DNA from: JARFQH01 sp041299015
Lineage (GTDB): Bacteria > Desulfobacterota > Desulfobacteria > Desulfobacterales > SG8-13
Direction: 5' to 3'
DNA length: 64,000 nt
Assembly (NCBI GenBank): GCA_041299015.1
Contig: JBFYWB010000095.1
Location: 22,904-86,903 of the forward strand
The position numbers and the translations under genes are program-made. Shown here one piece after another: positions 9,456 through 19,500 of this stretch. The stretch's first letter is position 1, and each line of letters opens with the position of its first letter. The notes under the pieces are model-generated. The model was not told the origin of the DNA, made no database searches, and was given only the letters and a program-made list of their open reading frames with translations.

Positions 9456-10673
9456 GTGCTCAGCTTCGCGGAGATTAAAAAGTCGTTTCTGGTGTCGCTC
9501 TGGTTCATGTTTCTGACCTTTCCGATCATGGTCGTCCGGGTCAACACCATCTACAAGAAGGTGGAGTGGCGCTGGGAAAACATGCTTCTGGTGGGCCTCG
9601 GCAGTTTCTGCTTATCCTTTGTCTGGCGTTATTTCATGGGGCGCAAAGAGTCGGGGCGCAAAAATCATCAGGCCGCAGAGACCGAAGGCCGGCCGAGCCT
9701 CAAGCAGCGGATCATGAACGATCGAAGAATCTATATACCGGTGCTTGCCGCTGTTTCCGTCTTCGCCGCCGCCTATCCCTTCATCTTTTCGCTGTACCAG
9801 ACCAACATCATGATTAACGCCCTGATCTACATCATGCTCGGGTTGGGCATCAACATCGTCGTCGGTTTGGCCGGGTTGCTCGATCTGGGATATGTCGCCT
9901 TTTATGCGGTCGGCGCTTATTCTTATGCCCTGCTCAACCATCATTTCGGCCTCAATTTCTGGCTGGCCCTGCCCGTCGGAGCCCTATTGGGTACCATTTT
10001 CGGCATCCTGCTCGGATACCCGGTCCTCAGGCTCAGAGGGGATTACCTGGCGATCGTCACCCTTGGATTCGGCGAAATCATCCGCCTAGTTCTCGAAAAC
10101 TGGAACGCATTCTCTTTTGGTCCCAGCGGAATTGCCAACATTCCGCGCCCCGGGCTGTTCGGCATCAAAATGTCCCTGGGGCAATCCAGCATTTTCATCT
10201 ATTTTCTGATGATCGCCCTGGTGATCTTCACGATTTTCGTGGTCAATCGCCTGAAAGACTCGCGAATCGGACGGGCCTGGATCGCCCTGCGGGAGGACGA
10301 GGTTGCCTGCCAGGCTATGGGCATCGACCGCACCAAGACGAAGTTGACCGCGTTCGCCTTGGGCGCTACCTGGGCCGGCATGGCCGGCGTGATGTTCGCC
10401 GCCAAAACCACCTTCATCAACCCGGCCAGTTTCACCATCTGGGAGTCGATTAATATTTTATGCATTGTGGTATTGGGTGGCATGGGCTCCATCTTGGGAG
10501 TGATCTTCGGGGCATTGGCATTGATTCTGTTGCCCGAATATCTGAGGGCCTTCTCGGAATATCGTATGCTTCTTTTCGGCTTCATCCTGGTGACCATGAT
10601 GGTCTTCCGGCCCGGCGGCATCATCAGCGAGCCGAGGCGGACGTATCAATTCAAGGGTGTGGAGAAACAATAA
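9456..10673 (+). CDS. livM: Branched-chain amino-acid-type ABC transporter permease, LivM type
   Basis: 405 residues starting at GTG, chosen because AGGA lies 8 bases upstream; the first ATG is at 9507. The first about 100 residues carry two hydrophobic segments and a basic linker (GRKESGRKNHQ), an N-terminal extension common in longer LivM proteins. The core has GLGINIVVGLAGLLDLGYVAFYAVGAY, split here as a LivM signature at about 128-155, then the RLRGDYLAIVTLGFGEIIRL segment and the SRIGRAWIALREDE coupling loop. It forms the channel with LivH. Confidence 0.93.
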   Translation: MLSFAEIKKSFLVSLWFMFLTFPIMVVRVNTIYKKVEWRWENMLLVGLGSFCLSFVWRYFMGRKESGRKNHQAAETEGRPSLKQRIMNDRRIYIPVLAAVSVFAAAYPFIFSLYQTNIMINALIYIMLGLGINIVVGLAGLLDLGYVAFYAVGAYSYALLNHHFGLNFWLALPVGALLGTIFGILLGYPVLRLRGDYLAIVTLGFGEIIRLVLENWNAFSFGPSGIANIPRPGLFGIKMSLGQSSIFIYFLMIALVIFTIFVVNRLKDSRIGRAWIALREDEVACQAMGIDRTKTKLTAFALGATWAGMAGVMFAAKTTFINPASFTIWESINILCIVVLGGMGSILGVIFGALALILLPEYLRAFSEYRMLLFGFILVTMMVFRPGGIISEPRRTYQFKGVEKQ

Positions 10674-10704
10674 CAACTCTCAGCGACGACAACACTGTTG
10701 ATCT

Positions 10705-11493
10705 ATGGAACCGATACTGGAAGTGCGTCACCTGAGCATGGACTTCGGCGGATTGCGCGCCCTGGACAGCCTCGATCTCGATATTTTTAAAGGTGAAATC
10801 GTTGCCCTGATCGGACCCAACGGGGCCGGAAAGACCACCTTCTTCAACTGCATCACCGGCATCTATCCCCCAACGGAAGGGGAAATGACGGCCCGTCCGC
10901 CACGAAAAAGCGCAACCCGGCTCAACGGGCTCAAGCCCAACAAGATCACGGAAGTCGGTCTGGCCCGCACCTTTCAGAACATCCGGCTCTTTCCGACGAT
11001 GACGGTTTTGGAGAACGTCATGGTCGGGCGCCACTGCCGCCTGAAATCCGGCATCGCCGGGGCCATTCTGAGGCCGCCGTCCACCCTGAGGGAAGAAGAA
11101 CAGGTGGTGGAGGACAGCTACCGCATCCTTCAGAAAATCGGTCTGGAAAAATTCGTCAACGATTATGCCATGAATCTGCCCTACGGCGCCCAACGCCGTT
11201 TGGAAATCGCGCGGGCCTTGGCCACAGAACCTTTTATTCTGCTTCTGGACGAACCGGCTGCCGGTATGAATCCTCGGGAAACGGAGGCGCTGGACCAGCT
11301 GATTCTCCAGCTCCGCGAACAGGAGGGTGTTTCGATCCTGCTCATCGAGCATGACATGAAGCTGGTGATGAGCCTTTCCGACCGCATCTTCGTGGTCGAT
11401 TATGGGAAAAAAATCGCTCAAGGCACTCCCGAAGAAATCAAAAATAACCCGGCTGTCATCAAGGCTTACCTCGGGGAAGAGATCGATGCTTGA
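10705..11493 (+). CDS. livG: Branched-chain amino-acid-type ABC transporter ATPase, LivG type
   Basis: 262 residues. Walker A is GPNGAGKTTFFN (about 37-48), followed by the LivG-type ARTFQNIRLFPTMTVLENVMVG. The signature region is LPYGAQRRLEIARALA, Walker B is ILLLDEPAAGMNP, and the switch histidine is in LIEHDMKLVM. It energises LivHM at the cytoplasmic face, acting with LivF. It starts 31 bases after livM, and its last 8 bases overlap the livF start, indicating translational coupling. Confidence 0.95.
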   Translation: MEPILEVRHLSMDFGGLRALDSLDLDIFKGEIVALIGPNGAGKTTFFNCITGIYPPTEGEMTARPPRKSATRLNGLKPNKITEVGLARTFQNIRLFPTMTVLENVMVGRHCRLKSGIAGAILRPPSTLREEEQVVEDSYRILQKIGLEKFVNDYAMNLPYGAQRRLEIARALATEPFILLLDEPAAGMNPRETEALDQLILQLREQEGVSILLIEHDMKLVMSLSDRIFVVDYGKKIAQGTPEEIKNNPAVIKAYLGEEIDA

Positions 11494-12193
11494 GCTCAGA
11501 AGCGTCAAGACTTTTTACGGCAAAATACAGGCCCTTAAGGGGATCAACATCGAGATTTCGGAAGGCGAAATCATTACCCTCATCGGCGCCAACGGAGCCG
11601 GTAAAAGCACGACCCTGATGTCGATCAGCGGTGTTGTGCCTCCGCGTTCCGGTGAGATATTATTCATGGGCCAACCCATCCAGAATCTCAGCCCCAACAA
11701 AATCGTTGCTTTGGGGATCAGCCAGGTGCCGGAAGGGCGACGGATTTTCCCACGTCTCTCCGTGATGGAGAACCTCGACATGGGTGCGTTTTTACGTCCG
11801 GACAAAGACGGCATCAAAAAGGACAGCGATTATATTTTTTCGCTTTTTCCGATCCTGGCCGAGCGCCGCTCCCAGGCCGGCGGCACGCTCAGCGGCGGCG
11901 AACAGCAGATGCTGGCAATTTCGCGGGCCTTGATGGCCCGGCCGCGACTTTTGCTAATGGACGAACCGTCTCTGGGATTGGCTCCGCTCATCGTGCGGCA
12001 GATTTTCGAGATCATCAAAAAAATAAATGCCGAGAGCAACACGACCATTTTTCTGGTTGAACAAAACGCCAATCTTGCCCTAAAAGTCGCTCATCGCGGC
12101 TACGTGATGGAAACCGGTCGAATCACCGTTGCGGATTCGGCCGAAAAACTGCTCGCCAACGACGAGGTCCGCAAAGCCTATTTGGGCATATAG
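11486..12193 (+). CDS. livF: Branched-chain amino-acid-type ABC transporter ATPase, LivF type
   Basis: 235 residues from the ATG at 11486, which overlaps livG by 8 bases. A longer reading from 11402 would run far inside livG and adds residues that no LivF has, so it is rejected. Walker A is GANGAGKSTTL, then GISQVPEGRRIFPRLSVMEN (typical LivF), the signature LSGGEQQMLAISRALM, Walker B LLLMDEPSLGLAP and the switch LVEQNA. It is the last gene of the J-H-M-G-F unit. Confidence 0.95.
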   Translation: MLELRSVKTFYGKIQALKGINIEISEGEIITLIGANGAGKSTTLMSISGVVPPRSGEILFMGQPIQNLSPNKIVALGISQVPEGRRIFPRLSVMENLDMGAFLRPDKDGIKKDSDYIFSLFPILAERRSQAGGTLSGGEQQMLAISRALMARPRLLLMDEPSLGLAPLIVRQIFEIIKKINAESNTTIFLVEQNANLALKVAHRGYVMETGRITVADSAEKLLANDEVRKAYLGI

Positions 12194-12314
12194 TCGTCCC
12201 CTGCTGATTTTTCGCTCATCTTTTCGTTCGGCTTCGCACCGCCTCATCATCCCATTTCTTTCGTAAAAAGCTCCCCGTGTGTAGTCTTATGTGATACTTT
12301 TAAACTACAAAGAA

Positions 12315-12343
12315 TTGACATACTGGGAACTGACTGATAAGAT
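12315..12343 (+). promoter_or_regulatory. Sigma70 promoter of the outer-membrane protein gene
   Basis: TTGACA (12315-12320) and TAAGAT (12338-12343) with an ideal 17-base spacer lie 65 bases before the ATG at 12408. This makes the following gene a separate transcription unit from the liv operon. Confidence 0.65.
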
Positions 12344-12407
12344 GGTCATCATGGCGACGGTTCGCTTAGGCTCGATACCCCTATTGTTTTATGGATGAGG
12401 ACAGACG

Positions 12408-13178
12408 ATGAAGAATATCAGCTTGAGCATTGCTGTTGTCCTTCTGCTGTGCAGCACTCTACCGGCGATGGGAGGCGCTTTCAGACCGAAAGCCGACCCT
12501 CTGATCTGGAATCAGTCTTCGGCCGATCTACCGCCCTCCGCACCTCCCGATCAGGCAAGTGAGCGGGATAACGAAGACAACCGGGGCTTCACCAACGAGA
12601 CCCGACCCGCAGGGCAGTTCTTTGTGGACATGTCGCCGTATCTACCCAATGTCTGCGTGATGGCGACCCCCATAAAATACGAGGGCACGCACATCGACAA
12701 CATGCGGCTCGATTTTGGCGACGAGGGCATGCGTGCGGATAACGCCTTCGATTCCAAAACCACTTTCAATGATGTCTTTGTGGCCCTCTATTACGGTCTC
12801 CCATATCTCAAAACGGTTTCCCAAGACAAGCTCAACATCGATCTCGGTATCAACGTGCGGACAATCGATTTCCATGAAGACATCCAATTGAAGTCCATCG
12901 CTCAGGCCCCGGGAAGCATCATCCTGCCGGTTCCGATGGTTTTCGCCGCCGTGCAGTTCCAGCCCCTGGATGTCCTGGCCCTCGAAGCCGAAGGCCGTGG
13001 GATTGCGGTTGGCGGCAAAAAGTCTTACGGCCTGATCGGTCGCTTCCGCTGGAATTTCGACGGGTCGATTTATGCAACCGGTGGGTATCATTACAGCAAG
13101 TGTGAGATCAATCGAGACGGCATCACCGTCGACGCCGCGGTAAACGGGCCCTTCATCGAAGCCGGTCTGTCTTTCTGA
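12408..13178 (+). CDS. Putative outer-membrane beta-barrel protein
   Basis: 256 residues. A signal peptide at about 1-22 (hydrophobic core LSIAVVLLLCSTLPAM) is followed by a proline-rich linker. From about residue 80 there are alternating hydrophobic strands (LNIDLGINVRTI, YGLIGRFRWNF, YATGGYHYSK), and the chain ends in a terminal phenylalanine (EAGLSF), the usual C-terminal signature for outer-membrane barrel insertion. It resembles the small TIGR04219-type barrel family, but that match is from memory. The function is unknown. It has its own strong promoter and converges on motB. Confidence 0.65.
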   Translation: MKNISLSIAVVLLLCSTLPAMGGAFRPKADPLIWNQSSADLPPSAPPDQASERDNEDNRGFTNETRPAGQFFVDMSPYLPNVCVMATPIKYEGTHIDNMRLDFGDEGMRADNAFDSKTTFNDVFVALYYGLPYLKTVSQDKLNIDLGINVRTIDFHEDIQLKSIAQAPGSIILPVPMVFAAVQFQPLDVLALEAEGRGIAVGGKKSYGLIGRFRWNFDGSIYATGGYHYSKCEINRDGITVDAAVNGPFIEAGLSF

Positions 13179-13259
13179 GCCGAGGGCCGATTCGAAAATA
13201 AGAGCGCCCATTATCTTGCACGCCTCCATGCACTCCGTGCGGCTGCGCGGCGAGAACTT

Positions 13260-13277
13260 GGAATATAAGAATATTCC
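13260..13277. repeat. Short inverted repeat in the barrel-motB convergent gap
   Basis: GGAATAT and ATATTCC are separated by AAGA. The stem is AT-rich and weak and has no T-run, so it is not a clear terminator. Nothing else is visible in 13179-13392. Confidence 0.35.
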
Positions 13278-13392
13278 GGCGTTTTCGAATTTTCGCGGAT
13301 GTCGCTGCCCACGCCCCCGGCACCTCGAGGCGATTCATTTCCGGCCGCCGTCAAACACCCCATATGTTTACCCCGCAGCCGTGTTTTTGTTC

Positions 13393-14226
13393 TTAACGAA
13401 AAATAAGATTTTTATCGATCGGCGGATTCCCGCGGATGGGATCAGGAATCCCGGTCTTCGGGGGATTGGGATTGGGGGGTTCGGCGGCCTGCAAAATGAT
13501 CTCCACCCGCCGATTGCGGCGCCGGCCTTCGAGCGTATCGTTGGATTCGATCGGCCGGTATTTCCCGAAACCCATGGTCGACACGCGGCTTTCTGCAATA
13601 GCCGACCTTGCCAGCAGAAATTCGGCAACCGTGGCGGCACGGGCGATCGACAGTTTCAAGTTGGAGCCATACGGCCCGCCGTTGAGGGGGATATTGTCCG
13701 TGTGGCCGGCGATGATCACCTCCCCCTTGCCTTCCGCCAGCACGCTCCCGATTTTGAGCAGCAGCGGCACCATCTGGGCTTTGATGTCCGCCTTACCGGA
13801 ATCGAAGGCCGTCTCGCCCATCAGGCGAATGGTCACCTCCTTTTCGCCCACTTCCACCTGAATTAGATCCTGCATGTCCTTAAAACCGGTTTCAATCTCG
13901 TTTTTGAGTGCCATGCCGATCTGCTCCCGCTGCTGCATGGCGATAAACTCCTCACGCGGTCTGGCCGGAATCAACTCCTGGTCGAAGTCTCTCGAAATCA
14001 TCTTGATGCCTTTGGGGGCCTCGTAGGCCTTGATTTTGCGCTGGACGCCGAAAGCCTTGGCCAGCGATCCGGCCACTTCCTTGTATTTGGCTTTGTCCAT
14101 CTCGGAAAACGAGAGCAGCAGGACGAAGAAACAGAGCAGCAGGCTCATCAGATCGCCGAACGTTACCACCCATGCCGGCGCCCCTTCTTCGAGGACGGGG
14201 GCCTCGATATCATCAGACAGGTTCAT
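13393..14226 (-). CDS. motB: Flagellar motor stator protein MotB (OmpA-type peptidoglycan anchor)
   Basis: 277 residues. The single N-terminal helix contains the ion-binding aspartate in VTFGDLMSLLLCFFVLLLSF (Asp near 24). A linker/plug of about 100 residues leads to the OmpA/MotB peptidoglycan-binding domain, with GHTDNIPLNGG, LSIARAATVAEFLL and EGRRRNRRVEI. With MotA it forms the stator that couples ion flow to flagellar rotation. Whether protons or sodium are used cannot be decided here. It overlaps motA by 4 bases. No other flagellar gene is in the window. Confidence 0.92.
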   Translation of the reverse strand: MNLSDDIEAPVLEEGAPAWVVTFGDLMSLLLCFFVLLLSFSEMDKAKYKEVAGSLAKAFGVQRKIKAYEAPKGIKMISRDFDQELIPARPREEFIAMQQREQIGMALKNEIETGFKDMQDLIQVEVGEKEVTIRLMGETAFDSGKADIKAQMVPLLLKIGSVLAEGKGEVIIAGHTDNIPLNGGPYGSNLKLSIARAATVAEFLLARSAIAESRVSTMGFGKYRPIESNDTLEGRRRNRRVEIILQAAEPPNPNPPKTGIPDPIRGNPPIDKNLIFR

Positions 14227-15008
14227 GATTTGGTTTTTTTCTGATTCTTCGGCTGGGTGTTCTTCTGCCGATCCTTGGGCGCCAGATAGATTTTCAAGGC
14301 TTCCTCGAGAACCATGGGCGACATTCCCTGGGCGATTCCGATGGCACCCTCGCGGATGATTCGGCGACTTTCCTGTTCCTGTTGGCTTCGCAGGGCCAAT
14401 TTATCGGCAATCGGCAGGCAAACTAGGTTGGCTATCAGTGCGCCGTAGAGGGTTGTCAGCAGGGCGATGGCCATGGCCGGACCGATGCTGGCGGGGTCGG
14501 ACATGCTGCCCAGCATCTGGACCAGCCCGATCAGTGTTCCGATCATGCCGAAGGCCGGTGCGGAAGCGCCCATGCCTCGGAAAACGTTCTGACCGACCGT
14601 GTGTCTCTGGAGCGTTTGGCGGATATCCTTGTCGAGCAGCTCGGAAATCAGTTTCTCGTCCAATCCGTCCGACAAATAACGGATGGCCTTGGCTGAGAAC
14701 GCGTCACCGGGCTTCTGATTTTCCAGGGCAATCAGGCCTTCTTTCTTTGCGATCTTGGAATATTCGACCAGTTTTCTAATGAGTTCCTCGGGCGAATCCA
14801 GTTTGATCATGAAAGCCTTCATCACCACTGTCACTGAATTGATCACATCGCGCATCGAAAACTTGATGAAACAGGTGGCCAGGGTACCGCCGATCACGAT
14901 CAAGATCGAAGGGGTGTCGAAGAAAACAAGCGCCGATCCCCCGGTGATAATAGCGCCGACAATCAGCACAGTGCCCCCGAAGAGTCCGATAACGGTCGCT
15001 ATGTCCAT
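14223..15008 (-). CDS. motA: Flagellar motor stator protein MotA
   Basis: 261 residues with four predicted helices. The first stretch (ATVIGLFGGTVLIVGAIITGG) and the proline-containing PSILIVIGGTLATCFIKF match the MotA/ExbB family, as does the second pair GASAPAFGMIGTLIGLVQML and GPAMAIALLTTLYGALIANL. The large cytoplasmic loop (about 75-150) would contact the rotor. It has a GAGGGGAG Shine-Dalgarno sequence. The lysine-rich C-terminal tail (about 243-261) extends past the last conserved region. It is translationally coupled to motB. Confidence 0.93.
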   Translation of the reverse strand: MDIATVIGLFGGTVLIVGAIITGGSALVFFDTPSILIVIGGTLATCFIKFSMRDVINSVTVVMKAFMIKLDSPEELIRKLVEYSKIAKKEGLIALENQKPGDAFSAKAIRYLSDGLDEKLISELLDKDIRQTLQRHTVGQNVFRGMGASAPAFGMIGTLIGLVQMLGSMSDPASIGPAMAIALLTTLYGALIANLVCLPIADKLALRSQQEQESRRIIREGAIGIAQGMSPMVLEEALKIYLAPKDRQKNTQPKNQKKTKS

Positions 15009-15299
15009 AAAACTCCCCTCGCATATTCTACGGGCTTCGATAAATCCGGTTCACTAACCACTATCGGCCGATCGTGATAAAACTTGAAGTGAAAAAAGGC
15101 TGCCGCGGATCTGCTCTCGACAATCGTGCCACTGGCAAACGGTTAGTCGCGGTCGGCATCGAACCACTGGCCGCCAAATCGTCAGTCTGATCAGTTCGCA
15201 CGCCGTGGACACCTGACCAATAATATTTGAGCGAAAAACCAAAAACGGTCTTATATTGACGATGAGGTTTACAATGAAAAAAATGGAAGGTCCTGCAAA

Positions 15300-15776
15300 A
15301 TGATCCACACCGCTCGTTTTCTTGGCGTATTGAAGCGCTTGTTCAAGCGGCTAAACTCCGGCAAACCGGCAACCGTCGTCAGAACACTCGCCGAGGAGGG
15401 CAGGGGTGAAATTCAGGTTGCCCAACCGGTTTCCCCGCTCACCCCATCCGTAAAGGCCCGAACGGTTGTAACCGACGGCGGCCTTCAAGCGGACTGTCCG
15501 CCGCAAGGCTACCCGACCGTATTGCGCTATCCGGTATCCTTTCGGAAGAGCGCTATTGCGCTGAAAAATAGCCCGGATATCGATCTTACCAGTCTCGACG
15601 ATCTGGAGGCCTGCGCAGAAGCGCTGACCCTGCCGGCCGAAACCATAGAGAGCTGGGTCGGGGCCGGGATTTTGAGCCCCCGTGAAACCGAGATCGCCGA
15701 AAAACTCATCCGGATCATGCGCGCAAAGGGCCCTAAAAAAGTCTCCGCAAAACGGACGCCGGTCCCTGAGACATGA
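15300..15776 (+). CDS. Hypothetical protein, 158 residues
   Basis: I do not recognise this protein. The start is supported by GGAAGG 8-13 bases upstream of the ATG. The N-terminus is basic and amphipathic (LKRLFKRLNSGK). Residues about 80-140 look like a compact helical domain (SLDDLEACAEALTLPAETIESWVGAG style, reminiscent of a helix-turn-helix or sensor-like bundle), and the tail is lysine-rich. There is no signal peptide and no membrane helix. It lies alone between motA (divergent) and a nicotinamidase (convergent). A reading frame on the opposite strand (15351-15854) is less plausible because it lacks a Shine-Dalgarno sequence and has biased composition. Confidence 0.5.
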   Translation: MIHTARFLGVLKRLFKRLNSGKPATVVRTLAEEGRGEIQVAQPVSPLTPSVKARTVVTDGGLQADCPPQGYPTVLRYPVSFRKSAIALKNSPDIDLTSLDDLEACAEALTLPAETIESWVGAGILSPRETEIAEKLIRIMRAKGPKKVSAKRTPVPET

Positions 15777-15877
15777 CCGGCTGGTTGGCGCCGATGCCCC
15801 GAAAAAACGGAATATTCTGAAAGAATGATTAACGGTCACGTCGGCCGTTCGCACTTTTACTCGCCGGCGGTGTCGGA

Positions 15878-16399
15878 TCAGGCCACCCTGGCCCCGTAGA
15901 GCTTTGCCATCCGCTTAAGGGCGAATTCATGAAATTCCGGGTCGAAATCGGCCACCCCCTTAACGGGGACCGAAACAGGATAGTCACGATTGGCCAGCCC
16001 GCCCACGGTGTCCATAACACAAATCGAGGTGCAAACGCCCACAACCTCGACGGACTCGATCTCCTTTTCGAGCAGGATCTTTTCGAGATCGGTGCCGTAA
16101 AAGCCGCTATAGCGCTTCTTGTCGACCACTGATTCACCGGTTTGCGGTGCCAGCTCAGCGACAATCTCGCTGCCCCAGGTGCCGGCGACGCAGTGCTGAG
16201 GGAACTTTTCGAATTCCTTGTCATCTGCATCGTGGGCATCCCGCAGGTAAATCACGGTATCGCCTTTCCGGCGGTAGTGATCGATCCTGGCGCGGATGAA
16301 GGGTACGATCGCACGCGACGTTACCCCGCAGTCGAGCGCACCGTTTTCATCGATGAAATCATTGAGCATGTCGACAACGATCAAGGCCTTTTTTGACAT
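15878..16399 (-). CDS. Nicotinamidase/isochorismatase-family hydrolase
   Basis: 173 residues from the ATG at 16399, preferred over 16411 because GAGGGTG sits at Shine-Dalgarno distance. The catalytic triad of the family is visible: Asp10 in VVDMLNDF, Lys94/95 in DKKRYSGF, and Cys127 in GVCTSICV. The metal-ligand pattern Asp54-x-His56 and His69 (FPQHCVAGTWG) is that of nicotinamidases, so hydrolysis of nicotinamide to nicotinate in NAD salvage is the most likely role. Other cysteine amidases of this fold are possible. It stands alone downstream of the PutA-type gene. Confidence 0.85.
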   Translation of the reverse strand: MSKKALIVVDMLNDFIDENGALDCGVTSRAIVPFIRARIDHYRRKGDTVIYLRDAHDADDKEFEKFPQHCVAGTWGSEIVAELAPQTGESVVDKKRYSGFYGTDLEKILLEKEIESVEVVGVCTSICVMDTVGGLANRDYPVSVPVKGVADFDPEFHEFALKRMAKLYGARVA

Positions 16400-16574
16400 C
16401 GTCACCCTCATTGTTTTTCCGGTTTTCGATGACTCAAACGAACTTCAAGGCAACCGACGCCTGTCGGCATTATTCTGTGGGCCGTCTGCTTTGCTGAAAC
16501 AGATTCCCGTAAATTCTCATCCGGTGGCGAGTAAGCATCCTTTATTTTCTCGGTCCGCAAACCGCTGTTTCGCG

Positions 16575-19500
16575 TCAGATGAGCGATCTATCTCCCAAGT
16601 TGCCGTAGCGGTGATAGGCGTTACAGATGCTTTGATTCATGACATAGTGGAGCAGTTCGATGCGGCCTTCCATCATGACCGGAGCGCGGGCGATGTAAAA
16701 TCCGATTTCGGCTGCCGCACGGAAAACCTCCGCCGGCACCCGCCGAGAATCGGCATAGCGGATGCGCTGGATATGCGGCAAGAGCCGAATGATGTCCCGA
16801 TCGGTTTGGCGCTCGAGGACGGTTTCGCCGACCAGTTTTTGGCCTTCCTTCGAGTCCAAAAAAACCGCGGCCGGGTGGACGGTATCCGGGTGAACGCTGA
16901 TCAGAAGGTCACAACCGACGATCCTGACCGCAGCGATTCGGGCCAGAACCTCGAACAGGCTGTCCTCCCGATCGATTCGCACCATCACGCGGCCGATCGG
17001 CCGATAGCGCAGGATGTTGTCCTGACCTCTGAGGTGGAAGTAATCATTTTCAATGGCGAATTCCCGTTCAAAATGATAGAGGTAGCTCCTGATCGCCCGC
17101 ACGGTCTTAAGGATATCGGGTGCCGCCTCGGAGAACGCTCCCCAGGTTGCTTTGCGCTGCCACTCATGGGAAAGACGCAGAAGGGCATGATCCCTTTTGA
17201 TGGCGCCCACGCGGGGATAGCCAATCTCGTCAAATGTCATGAACTGGGACACGTAGTTCGGGGAACCGGCCTTGATGGCCGCTCCCAGAGCCGACTTGCC
17301 TATTCCGCCGAAGGGTTGGCGCAGCGTAACGGCGCCGGTGGTCCCCCGGTTGATGTAAAGATTGCCGGCATTGATCCCTTTTTTCCAGGTTTCCTGCTCA
17401 CGTCGGTCCAGACTTTCCAGCCCGGAGGTCAGCCCGTAACCGGTGGCGTTGACCAGTTCGATGGCTTGTTCCAGGTTTTTGGCCGGCATCACGCCCAAGA
17501 CCGGTCCGAAAAGTTCGGTGGTGTGCGTAAATGAACCAGCCGTGACATCCCACTTGATTCCGGGCGTCCACATGCAAGGGTTGTCGTCTAAGTTGCGCGG
17601 TTGCAGGGCCCAGTTTTCACCAGTTTCGAGCTGTTCGATGCCGCGCTTCAGAACTCCGGACGGTGGGCGGAACAACGGTCCCATTTTGTTTTTAAAATCC
17701 CACGCCGACCCGACGGTGAGGCTTTCGGCGGCGTCCACCAGCTGACGTCTGAAGTTGAGGTCCTCGTAGACCTCTTTTTCCAGAATCAGCAGGGAGGTGG
17801 CCGAACATTTCTGGCCGCAGTTGCTGAAGGCGGACTGCAGAACGTTCTTGATCGCCTGGTCTCGGTCCGCCATGGCGGTGACAATCGTAGCGTTCTTGCC
17901 GCCGGTTTCGGCCGACAGGAACAAGCCCGGCTTGGCCGACAGCATGCCCATGCCCGTTTCCGTGCCGCCTGTGAGAATCACGAAATCCACATCCGGGTGG
18001 CTGATCAGTTCCATGCCGATGCTGCCGCCGGAACAGGGCAAAAACTGCAGTGTCCGGCGGGACACACCGGCCTGCCAAAAGCATCGGCATAGCTGCCAGG
18101 CCACCAGCACCGCATCCGATGAAGGCTTGAGGATGACCGTGTTGCCGGCGGCCAGAGCGGCCACCACACCGCCGCAAGGTATCGCGATCGGAAAATTCCA
18201 AGGTGAGATAACACAGCCGACCCCCTTACCGCTGGCCCTGATGTTATCGCGCCCAGCAAAGATTTTGGCCGAAAAAGGATAGTATTCGGCGAAATCGACG
18301 GCCTCGGACACTTCGATGTCTGACTCCGTGAAAACCTTGCCCGTATTGACCGCGGCAGCGCCGATCAAATCGCCGCGTGAACGCCGTAAAGCCATTGCCA
18401 CCTTGGAGAGGACCTGATGGCGCTCGTTAAGCGATTTTTGGCGCCACTTGTCCGTGTCGGCCTTAGCCACGCCGACCGCATTCCGAACGTCCGTCGCCGT
18501 GGCTAAGGCGAAGCGGGCGACCACGATGTTTTCACGGTAGCGGGAGGTGTCAATGATGTCGCGCCTCGGGCGGTCCTCGAAAAGTTCCTGATTGTCGATT
18601 ACCAGCGGAATCTTAAGCGGCGCATCGCCGGCGCCTTTACACCAACGTTCCCGGATCGCCTCGGCCCACTTGCGGTTGGACGCCAGGGACCAGTCCGTGT
18701 CCGGTTCGTTCGTGAACTCAGCATCGTAGAGCGTGCCCATTTTTTCCGAAAATGTTTCGGTTGCGCGGTCCTGGATACGATGCGGCGAGCTGCCGACCGA
18801 AGGGATCCGCTCGATCGATGCCCGGAAATGTTCTTTGAGAAACGCCCAGGCTTGAGATTGGGTCGACAGGTTAGGGGCATAGCGCAGGAAATTTTCAGCA
18901 GCGGTATTCTCGTCCAGGCGCCGGATGAGGTAAGCGATGGCATTGATGAATTCGTCCTTTGCAGCCACCGGTGCATACAACAAGACATCGCCGACGGTTT
19001 CGCAGAGCGCTCGACGAACGTGGTCCGCCATGCCCTCCAGCATTTCGAAATAAAAATAATCGCCGACCCGGTGATGCTGTCCCAGCGTATGGGCAAAGGC
19101 CAATTCGAACAAGTTATGTGAGGCGATACCGAGGTTGACGGCCCGGATGTTTTGCGGCTGCATGCCGTAAGCGATCATGCGTTTGTAATTGGCGTCGACA
19201 TCGAGTTTGTTGTCGTAAGGTGCCAGAGGCCAGTTGAAGATCGCGGATTCCAACTGCTCCATTTCCATGTTGGCTCCCTTGACGATCCTCAGTTTGATCG
19301 GAGCGCCGCCGGCAGCCACCCGTTCGCGGGCCCAGGCGGTGAGATCTTGCTGAATGCCGTAGGAGTCCGGAATGTACGCCTGCAGGACGAGACCGGCTGA
19401 ATATGTCTTGAATTCAGGCTGTTCCAGTGTCCGCTTAAACGCCGTGACGGTAATTTCAAGGTCACGGTATTCTTCCATGTCCAGGTTGACGAACTTCGGC

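Noticed and set aside
11402..11485. Longer start for the first livF
   Set aside because: It would place 28 extra residues inside livG with no conservation; ATG 11486 overlaps livG by 8 bases, which is normal coupling.
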